A stretch of DNA of 5,921 nt from Limnovirga sp038203525. Its GTDB lineage: Bacteria; Bacteroidota; Bacteroidia; Chitinophagales; Chitinophagaceae. The notes beneath the pieces were generated by a model. The model was not told the origin of the DNA. It did not search any database and saw only the letters and a list, made by a program, of their open reading frames with translations. The stretch's first letter is position 1, and each line of letters opens with the position of its first letter. Shown piece after piece: positions 1 to 4,636 of the stretch. The stretch spans positions 1 to 5,921 of the forward strand of contig JBBRDW010000179.1 of assembly GCA_038203525.1 (NCBI GenBank). The letters run 5' to 3'. A program made the position numbers and the translations under genes.

Positions 1-461
1 CGTGGTGGAAATATGTATCGGGTGGCATCGTATTATTGTATGTATCATTTGTATTAATGTCGTGGCTGGGCAACTCTTTGGCAAACTTATTTTTACTCAC
101 ATCCAAACATGGAAAACTTGCATTAACTGACAGTGAGAAAAGCAGTGCAAAAGCAGTAGGCATAGCACTTTTAACAGGCATCATCTTACTGGTATGCGGC
201 ATCGTACTCGATAAAAAATTCATGTATGCCGGCTTTCTTATTTGTTCATTTTCAATTCCGTTAAGCTTTATAGATTTTCCTGTACAATGGTTTAAAGGAA
301 ACGGTCGTCAGGTAACAGCGCACATCATGTTGTTGTTAGGTATGCTTACTGCCATCCTTATTTTCTTTAATGATGATGCCGCATTATTTGCAGGCATTCT
401 GTATTTTGTATTTTTTGTAGGGTACATGTGGAGCGGTTCTATCAGCAGTTTAAGAAAATAA
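1..461 (+). CDS. Polytopic membrane protein, C-terminal part (5' end outside window)
   Basis: The frame is open from the first base, so the gene almost certainly begins before the window. An in-frame TTG at 36 is the first possible start inside it, but the reading frame continues upstream through plausible residues (WWKYVSGGIVLL), and nothing marks that TTG as a real start. About 152 residues are visible. They contain about five hydrophobic segments, at roughly visible residues 9-33, 51-69, 73-92, 105-122 and 127-144, joined by short loops. The longest soluble loop is charged (TSKHGKLALTDSEKSS). The protein ends with a basic tail (SSLRK) and TAA at 459-461. I recognise no catalytic motif and no named family. 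The missing N-terminal part could carry a soluble domain that defines its role. Location in the inner membrane is inferred from the hydrophobic pattern. The 138-nt gap to the next gene argues against tight coupling. Confidence 0.75.
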   Translation, partial: WWKYVSGGIVLLYVSFVLMSWLGNSLANLFLLTSKHGKLALTDSEKSSAKAVGIALLTGIILLVCGIVLDKKFMYAGFLICSFSIPLSFIDFPVQWFKGNGRQVTAHIMLLLGMLTAILIFFNDDAALFAGILYFVFFVGYMWSGSISSLRK

Positions 462-503
462 ATAATTATGGGCCAGGCAGCCGTCTTTCAATGAATCGTT
501 CCT

Positions 504-518
504 TCCGCCAGAGGCGGA
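504..518. repeat. GC-rich perfect hairpin (TCCGCC-AGA-GGCGGA)
   Basis: A perfect 6-bp inverted repeat with a 3-nt loop (504-509 and 513-518) stands out in AT-rich intergenic DNA between the membrane protein and the sulfotransferase. It lies 43 nt past the membrane-protein stop and has no T-run, so it is a poor intrinsic terminator. Short palindromes of this TCCGCC...GGCGGA type are, from memory, common dispersed intergenic repeats in Bacteroidota. It is followed directly by ACTCTTGTAC (518-527), which matches the outer end of the repeat at 2279-2298 read on the other strand. Confidence 0.5.
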
Positions 519-527
519 CTCTTGTAC
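518..527 (+). repeat. Partial (10-nt) copy of the intergenic CTTGTAC repeat end
   Basis: ACTCTTGTAC here is a perfect match to the reverse complement of 2279-2288, the outer half of the 20-nt repeat described at 2279-2298. The inner half differs: a GGCGGA hairpin arm stands in place of TTGCGTCGC. In all three copies that read CTCTTGTAC or CACTTGTAC, the pentamer AGCAA follows CTTGTAC after 15-17 nt (here at 544-548). Ten bases can recur by chance, so this copy alone is weak. It counts because it is also intergenic and adjoins another palindrome. Confidence 0.3.
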
Positions 528-568
528 GTTCTTATTATGAATGAGCAATAAATACAATTAACTAGCAT

Positions 569-584
569 CTCCGCGCCTCCGCGG
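569..584. repeat. Tandem CTCCGCG repeat and hairpin just before the sulfotransferase start
   Basis: CTCCGCG occurs twice with one base between (569-575 and 577-583). The same stretch folds as CCGCG (571-575) with CGCGG (580-584) around a CCTC loop. It lies 15 nt before the ATG at 600 and is followed by an A-run (588-595). A GC-rich block here is striking against the AT-rich surroundings. From memory, similar CTC(C/T)GCG-type tandem motifs are scattered between genes in several bacterial lineages. It could be a degenerate dispersed repeat or could damp translation of the gene behind it; nothing in the sequence decides between these. Confidence 0.45.
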
Positions 585-599
585 CTTAAAAAAAAGTTC

Positions 600-1322
600 A
601 TGCAAACAACACGCATCTGTTTATGGAGCAGTCCGCGAAATATCTCTACCGCCATGATGTATTCCTTTGCCCAAAGGCCAGACACGATTGTTTTTGACGA
701 GCCTTTTTATGCGCACTATCTTCGCGCATCCGGCGTGAAGCATCCGGCGCAGGAAGAAATATTACGGTCCCAGGATAATGACGGGAACAAAGTGGTAAAT
801 GATTTATTGCTTGGTGCTTTTGAAAAACCAGTGGTATTCTTTAAACAGATGACACATCATCTTGTACAACTGAATGAAAGCTTTCTCGCACAGATGAAAA
901 ACATCATTTTTATCCGCGACCCAAAACAAATTATCAGTTCTTACGCACAGATAAGACCCGATGTAAACATGCAGGATATAGGTATAGAAAAACAATGGCA
1001 GCTTTTTGAACAGCTAACTGCAAATAACCTGCATTGTGTAGTGCTGGATTCGAACGAAATTTTAAAAGCACCTGAAAAAGTATTAATGGCTTTGTGCGAA
1101 AAGCTCGATATTCAGTATTACCAATCAATGCTGCATTGGCCCGCTGGCCCCAAAACGGAAGATGGCGTATGGGCAAAATACTGGTACGATAATGTACACC
1201 TGTCAACTGGTTTTGAAAAACAAAAAACAAGCAGCAGGGAATTACCTGAATATTTAGAACCTTTATCCAACGTAAGCAAAAAATATTACGATCAATTATA
1301 TCAACACTCCATAAAAGCTTAA
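600..1322 (+). CDS. Sulfotransferase family protein paired with a class IV aminotransferase
   Basis: The 240-residue protein has the two cofactor signatures of PAPS-dependent sulfotransferases. The 5'-phosphosulfate loop is at residues 10-18 (SSPRNISTA), right after a first beta strand (RICLW). The 3'-phosphate motif is at 104-117 (FIRDPKQIISSYAQ, with Arg106 and Ser113/114). Family members move a sulfuryl group from PAPS to an acceptor hydroxyl or amine; the acceptor here is unknown. Length suits a compact cytosolic sulfotransferase, and no signal peptide or membrane segment is seen. ATG at 600 is chosen because it sits just before the first strand and an in-frame stop lies upstream at 549. 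There is no Shine-Dalgarno motif, only an A-run, as is usual in Bacteroidota. The stop is 4 nt before the aminotransferase, so co-expression is near certain. From memory, plants have a fusion of the same two domains in this order. It could be a P-loop kinase-like relative that does not use PAPS. Confidence 0.82.
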   Translation: MQTTRICLWSSPRNISTAMMYSFAQRPDTIVFDEPFYAHYLRASGVKHPAQEEILRSQDNDGNKVVNDLLLGAFEKPVVFFKQMTHHLVQLNESFLAQMKNIIFIRDPKQIISSYAQIRPDVNMQDIGIEKQWQLFEQLTANNLHCVVLDSNEILKAPEKVLMALCEKLDIQYYQSMLHWPAGPKTEDGVWAKYWYDNVHLSTGFEKQKTSSRELPEYLEPLSNVSKKYYDQLYQHSIKA

Positions 1323-1326
1323 TTAT

Positions 1327-2229
1327 ATGCAGCAGCCATACAATCCAAAGAATGCACACATCCAGATTTTTGTAAAAGACAAATTGTATCCCCGCAACGA
1401 AGCAAAGGTTTCCGTATTCGACAGTTCCGTTCAGGGGGGTGACGCTGTATGGGAAGGGCTTCGTGTATATGATGGTAAAATATTTTTTCTTGATCAGCAT
1501 TTGGAACGTTTGCATGCTTCTGCTAAAACGCTTGCCTTTACTGATATTCCGTCAAAAGAATTTATTAAAGATGCCATTAAGCAAACACTTAGAGCAAATG
1601 GAATGTACACAGATACACATATGCGCCTCACACTTACCCGGGGTGAAAAAGTTACCTCAGGTATGGATCCAAGATTGAACCAGAAAGGTTCCTGTTTAAT
1701 TGTGCTGGCAGAATTTAAACCACCGGTATTTGATAATTCAAAAGGCATAAAACTAGTAACCACGCATACCCGCCGTAACTCACCAATGCATCTTGATTCA
1801 AAGATCCATCACAATAATTTATTGAATAATATTCTTGCAAAAATAGAAGCAAACCATTGCGGTGCTGATGCAGGGCTAATGCTCGATAATCTTGGCTTTG
1901 TTTCAGAAACGAATGACTGCAATATTTTCATGGTCAAGAAAGGCGTGCTGCTAACGCCACATGCAGATGCGTGTTTAACTGGCATTACAAGGGAAACAAC
2001 CATTAAGCTTGCAAACGAATTAAACATTCCCTGTGTTGAAAGAAATATTTCTGTAAGCGAATTTTATAATGCTGATGAAGTTTTTATTACAGGCACTATG
2101 GGCGAACTAACTCCTGTTTATGAAATTGACGGAAGGTTGATTGAAAATAAAACTGACAGTAATATAAGAGAATTACTCTACGGTGCTTTTAAAATACTCA
2201 CCGAAACAATTGGCGAACCCATTGACTAA
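1327..2229 (+). CDS. Class IV PLP-dependent aminotransferase, branched-chain (IlvE-like) type
   Basis: A complete 300-residue fold-type IV aminotransferase. Members transfer amino groups between branched-chain or D-amino acids and 2-oxo acids; 4-amino-4-deoxychorismate lyase is a relative. The landmarks are in order: VFDSSVQGGDAVWEGLRVYDG (about 30-50), with the EGxRxYDGKIF signature; the likely Schiff-base lysine at Lys159 (DSKIHHNNLL); Glu194 (FVSETNDCNIF), expected to pair with the pyridine nitrogen; LTGITRE (217-223) and TGTMGE (255-260), which bind the cofactor phosphate. EGLRVYDG and the linker favour the IlvE-like branch, but substrate cannot be fixed from sequence. Because it follows a sulfotransferase by 4 nt, I doubt it is the housekeeping ilvE and give no symbol. 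It is the last + strand gene, and I see no convincing terminator after it. ATG at 1327 is the first start, and the protein aligns from its N-terminus. Confidence 0.88.
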   Translation: MQQPYNPKNAHIQIFVKDKLYPRNEAKVSVFDSSVQGGDAVWEGLRVYDGKIFFLDQHLERLHASAKTLAFTDIPSKEFIKDAIKQTLRANGMYTDTHMRLTLTRGEKVTSGMDPRLNQKGSCLIVLAEFKPPVFDNSKGIKLVTTHTRRNSPMHLDSKIHHNNLLNNILAKIEANHCGADAGLMLDNLGFVSETNDCNIFMVKKGVLLTPHADACLTGITRETTIKLANELNIPCVERNISVSEFYNADEVFITGTMGELTPVYEIDGRLIENKTDSNIRELLYGAFKILTETIGEPID

Positions 2230-2278
2230 ATTATAATTGCCGATTCACCACCAGCCCATTGCTGCTTACGATTATATT

Positions 2279-2586
2279 GTACAAGAGTGCGACGCAACCA
2301 GGATGAGTTAAGTGAATTAGCCGGGCAATAAAAATCAGCAAAGCTGTTTCAATATTTTTTCACGAAAACCAGGCGTATGCCGCTACCGGCAAGGGTTTCA
2401 CCTTGTTCTCAACTTTATTTTCCAGCAAGGCATTCCAATATTCATTACTTAAACTTTTCGTTTTTTCCTCTCCTGCTAAATGGGCAAGATTTGTATAGAT
2501 GCGTTTACTGTATAGTTGTGCATAGTATATTTTTTAGCTCAACAAAAGTATTACATGGCATCGTCTGTTGTGTCACTCACTTGTAC
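2279..2586. mobile_element. Candidate small element bounded by 20-nt imperfect inverted repeats
   Basis: The left end (2279-2298) reads GTACAAGAGTGCGACGCAAC. Its reverse complement matches the right end (2567-2586, GTTGTGTCACTCACTTGTAC) at 16 of 20 positions without gaps, including a perfect 7-nt outer end. Pairing stops exactly at the GTAC on both sides. GTAC is palindromic, so it is also a 4-bp direct repeat and could be a target duplication or the repeat tip. The 308-nt interior contains a broken - strand frame (2360-2561) and no transposase. The segment fills most of the gap between two converging gene sets, where an insertion would be tolerated. A near-identical left end recurs at 3570-3588, which supports a dispersed repeat. 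It resembles a MITE or a decayed end-to-end repeat. The two ends alone could match by chance at a few percent within the gap; the third copy makes chance less likely. No other feature is seen between 2230 and 2278. Confidence 0.4.
2360..2561 (-). pseudogene. Small ORF broken by a one-base frameshift, inside the candidate element
   Basis: On the - strand, codons at 2533-2363 read as a protein-like stretch (for example SLSNEYWNALLENKVENK) ending at TGA 2360-2362, with no start codon and an upstream stop at 2534-2536. Another frame begins with ATG at 2561-2559 (MPCNTFVELK) and is closed 18 codons later. Removing one A from the six-A run (T-run 2530-2535 on the + strand) joins the two into about 66 codons. 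The ATG lies 5 nt inside the right repeat end, so the frame fits the candidate element. The middle is rich in Glu, Lys and Asn and looks amphipathic, unlike chance translation of this DNA. I recognise no family. It may be a decayed small gene, an element-borne ORF, or coincidence in A-rich sequence. Codons could also be intact if the homopolymer length is a sequencing error. Confidence 0.3.
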
Positions 2587-2605
2587 TTTCTGTTTTTATG
2601 GCAAC

Positions 2606-2633
2606 AAAAAAAGGAACCATTATTGATTCCCTT
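2606..2633 (-). terminator. Intrinsic terminator of the lipoprotein gene
   Basis: Read on the - strand, AAGGGAATC (2633-2625) pairs with GGTTCCTTT (2618-2610) as a 9-bp stem with two G-T wobbles around a 6-nt AATAAT loop. The stem runs into a seven-T tract (2612-2606). It begins 22 nt after the lipoprotein stop, the expected place and polarity. On the + strand the U-tract would be poor, so it acts mainly on leftward transcription. It probably ends the leftward transcript before the 2279-2586 segment. Confidence 0.72.
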
Positions 2634-2654
2634 CTTATGATATTAAATTCAAAG

Positions 2655-3164
2655 TTACTTTGTTGGTGGTGGTGGCGGTGGTGGGTTATCGCTGTTAAAG
2701 CAATCGCGGTACATCTTCCAGCCGGCATCTGTTTTCTTCCAGAGTACGAGAAACTTGCCTTTGTCCATCGCTTTGTTATCCGCGCCAAGCAGCTCGTAAG
2801 TGCCTTGCTCGGTTGCATAATCGCCGCCACCAAAAACATCTGTGGTGGTGAGTGTAATTCCTTTAACACCCATTTGGGTTCGCGCTGCATTATAGAAACC
2901 GCCAAGACCAGCGGTTCCGCCCATTGCCGGCATGTTAGGCGCTAACAGCACGGCATCGCTTGTATAACGATCGAGAAACATTGCAGAATCTCCTTTTGCA
3001 AAAGATTCACCATAAAGCTGATTGCTTGCTGCTACCGCCGCTTTTACTGAGTCAATATTAAAACCGGAAGCCACTGTTTCGTCGCCAGGTTTTGTTTCGG
3101 GAGCCGTGTTGCAGGCACTGAACAAGACTGCAATAACAGTCATAGACAATAAGAATGATTTCAT
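2655..3164 (-). CDS. Lipoprotein with a SnoaL/DUF4440-like (NTF2-fold) domain and a polyproline tail
   Basis: A 169-residue protein. Residues 1-18 are a lipoprotein signal: Lys2, a hydrophobic core, and a lipobox FSAC with the acylated Cys18. A short linker rich in Thr, Glu and Pro (19-32) follows. Residues about 36-158 match the DUF4440/SnoaL-like pattern: an N-terminal helix with FAKGDS, RYTSDAVLLAPNMP (66-79), GDYATEQGTYEL (114-125), and KGKFLVLWKKTDAGWKMYRDCFNSD (135-159). These domains form cone-shaped pockets. Some are ketosteroid isomerase-like enzymes, but most are uncharacterised; no catalytic claim is made here. The protein should be anchored in the envelope, on either membrane. Unusually, it ends in seven consecutive prolines then Thr-Lys. 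ATG at 3164 is chosen because it starts the signal peptide. DUF952 ends 63 nt upstream on the same strand, so shared transcription is possible but unproven. A terminator follows at 2606-2633. Confidence 0.85.
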   Translation of the reverse strand: MKSFLLSMTVIAVLFSACNTAPETKPGDETVASGFNIDSVKAAVAASNQLYGESFAKGDSAMFLDRYTSDAVLLAPNMPAMGGTAGLGGFYNAARTQMGVKGITLTTTDVFGGGDYATEQGTYELLGADNKAMDKGKFLVLWKKTDAGWKMYRDCFNSDNPPPPPPPTK

Positions 3165-3227
3165 ATTAATTTGTTTTGATAAAGGTAGAATACATGAAGC
3201 AATAATCTAATACCCTGCAAGTGGTAT

Positions 3228-3530
3228 TTATAAATTTTCAACTGCAGTTACAGCTTCCGTATTTATTGCACCATAAATATGTGGAAACAATTCGTTGATG
3301 GAGGGAGAAAAATCGAATTTTAGTTTTGCCGTAAGTTTAGAAGTATCAATTGTGAGTTTTACGAGGTTGGTTTTACCAGCAAAATATCTTTGCAAAACAC
3401 CATTCAACTGTTGCTCTGTACTGCAATGAATAAAGCCTTCGGTTGCCAAAGATGCTGCTTCGTAAAAATTTTGCTCAATTGCTTTTTGCCATTCTTCAGT
3501 TGTAGTAACGTGGTAAATGATTTTATTCAT
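3228..3530 (-). CDS. DUF952 family protein
   Basis: A complete 100-residue cytosolic protein with the DUF952 landmarks in order: IIYHVTT (4-10) and a Trp at 14; YEAASLATEGFIHCS (23-37) with the conserved EGFIHCS; QQLNGVLQRYF (40-50); LVKLTIDTSKL (56-66); and ELFPHIYGAI (80-89). The length is that of the whole family. The biochemical role is not established; from memory the fold is related to ADP-ribosyltransferases, with the conserved His of YHVT and the HCS region facing the pocket, but I am not sure of this. ATG at 3530 lies just before the first strand. aroC ends 100 nt upstream on the same strand, with a repeat copy in between (3570-3588), so it may or may not be on the aro transcript. 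The downstream hairpin at 3209-3228 has no T-run. Confidence 0.85.
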   Translation of the reverse strand: MNKIIYHVTTTEEWQKAIEQNFYEAASLATEGFIHCSTEQQLNGVLQRYFAGKTNLVKLTIDTSKLTAKLKFDFSPSINELFPHIYGAINTEAVTAVENL

Positions 3531-3569
3531 ACAGGTATTTGCATTAGTTGCTGAGTAGTATTACAAAAA

Positions 3570-3588
3570 GTACAAGTGTGCGACGCAA
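3570..3588 (-). repeat. Solo copy of the intergenic repeat end, 18/19 to 2279-2297
   Basis: GTACAAGTGTGCGACGCAA on the + strand differs from 2279-2297 (GTACAAGAGTGCGACGCAA) only at the eighth base, A there and T here. Both copies are intergenic and in the same orientation. I estimate an 18/19 match arising by chance anywhere in this window at under about one percent. Read on the - strand, this copy ends with CTTGTAC 40 nt before the DUF952 ATG and AGCAA follows after 17 nt. No matching opposite end is found within a few hundred bases, so this is a lone end. It could be an element remnant, a REP-like unit, or a binding site; its core TGCGACGCA is an odd-length palindrome. Confidence 0.55.
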
Positions 3589-3630
3589 GAAAAGCCTAAT
3601 AGTAGCAATGCAGTATGGCCAAAAAAAGTA

Positions 3631-4626
3631 CTATTTCCAGATGCGGAGAATACGTTGTTCGAGCAACATTAAATCTGCAAGAACCATGGCAGTGGCGGCT
3701 TCCAGAATAACGGGAGCACGCAGGGCTACACATAAATCGTGGCGCCCTTTGATGGAGAAATCCTCCATACTACCGGTTTCCCAGTTAAGACTGTTTTGTT
3801 GTTTTGGCGTAGAAGCTGTGGGTTTAATAGCAATGCGGAATATAAGTTCGTTGCCATTTGTAATGCCGCCAACAATACCACCTGCGTGATTGGTTGTTGT
3901 TTTACCTTCCATGTTTTCAATCATATCATTATGCTGGGTACCAAACATTTTTGCAGCAGCAAAACCACTTCCAAACTCTATACCTTTCACGGCGGGAATG
4001 GCAAACGCAATATGTGCAATTTGTGATTCAACAGAATCAAAAAATGGTTCGCCTAAACCGAGCGGTAAACCATTTACACGGCACTCTACCAAACCGCCAA
4101 CAGAATCTTTTGCATCAATTGCATTTTGCAGACCTTTTTCAAGATCCGCCTCGCCACCAATGGCTGTTACCTCCGCAGATACTGTAACACCCTGCATCAT
4201 TTTTTTTGCGATGGCACCTGCAGCAACAAGTCCGGTAGTAAGCCTTGCGCTGAAATGTCCACCGCCACGAAAATCTTCATTGCCTCCAAATTTTTCATGT
4301 GCCACAAAATCAGCATGGCCTGGGCGTGGAAAGCTGCGCTGCTTTTCGTAATCGCCGCTGCGGGTATTATTATTTTCGAATAGAATTGTTATTGGAGCGC
4401 CGGTTGCTTTACCGTTGAATACGCCGCTTTTAAAGAAAGGATAATCGGCTTCCTGCCTGGGTGTAGTACCTTTTTGTTTGCCGCCTTTTCTGCGTTCCAA
4501 ATCGGGCAACAGATCATCTTCGGTTAATGGCAATCCTGCAGGAACTCCATCAATAACAATACCTACCGATTCGCCATGCGATTCACCAAAAATATGTACC
4601 CGAAATATGCGCCCAAATGAATTCAA
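3631..4626 (-). CDS. aroC: Chorismate synthase
   Basis: AroC removes phosphate from EPSP to give chorismate, the branch point to aromatic amino acids, folate and quinones, using reduced FMN. The visible signatures are GESHGESVG (14-22) with the flavin-site His17, RPGHADF (101-107), RGGGHFSARLT (120-130), NHAGGIVGGITNG (246-258), and GRHDLCVALRAPVILEA (294-310). The variant HFSA in place of the usual RSSA is, to my knowledge, common in Bacteroidota and not a defect. At 331 residues it is slightly shorter than many AroC proteins, with a complete C-terminus and a TAG stop. The first codon is TTG at 4626: it gives NSFGRIFRV, which aligns with the family N-terminus, and no in-frame ATG occurs before the upstream stop (4647-4645), or downstream until far inside the protein. 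It is cytosolic and 10 nt after aroA, so the two are co-transcribed and act in succession. Confidence 0.95.
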   Translation of the reverse strand: MNSFGRIFRVHIFGESHGESVGIVIDGVPAGLPLTEDDLLPDLERRKGGKQKGTTPRQEADYPFFKSGVFNGKATGAPITILFENNNTRSGDYEKQRSFPRPGHADFVAHEKFGGNEDFRGGGHFSARLTTGLVAAGAIAKKMMQGVTVSAEVTAIGGEADLEKGLQNAIDAKDSVGGLVECRVNGLPLGLGEPFFDSVESQIAHIAFAIPAVKGIEFGSGFAAAKMFGTQHNDMIENMEGKTTTNHAGGIVGGITNGNELIFRIAIKPTASTPKQQNSLNWETGSMEDFSIKGRHDLCVALRAPVILEAATAMVLADLMLLEQRILRIWK

Positions 4627-4636
4627 GTTAAAAAAT

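Noticed and set aside
519..600. Bacteroidota-type promoter (TTG ... TAnnTTTG) before the sulfotransferase
   Set aside because: A TTG is present at 523, but no TAnnTTTG box lies at the right distance, so I do not call it.
934..1515. 193-codon - strand frame across the sulfotransferase/aminotransferase junction
   Set aside because: It is antisense to two genes with clear family motifs, and its translation shows no domain or normal composition.
2232..2276. TATAAT/ATTATA inverted pair after the aminotransferase, as a terminator
   Set aside because: The stem is all A/T, the loop is over 30 nt and there is no T-run.
2377..2640. 87-codon + strand frame in the convergent gap
   Set aside because: Its composition is that of A/T-rich antisense (many Phe, Cys, Leu), with no motif. 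The opposite strand reads better, and it runs through the terminator hairpin.
2664..2684. Triplet run as a CRISPR or tandem-repeat array
   Set aside because: It is simply the proline codons of the lipoprotein tail, with no spacers.
3209..3228. AATACC/GGTATT hairpin overlapping the DUF952 stop, as a terminator
   Set aside because: The stem is only 6 bp with an 8-nt loop, and no T-run follows on the - strand.
3890..4351. 153-codon + strand frame opposite aroC
   Set aside because: It is rich in Pro, Ser and Cys as expected of an antisense reading, and the other strand encodes conserved AroC blocks.
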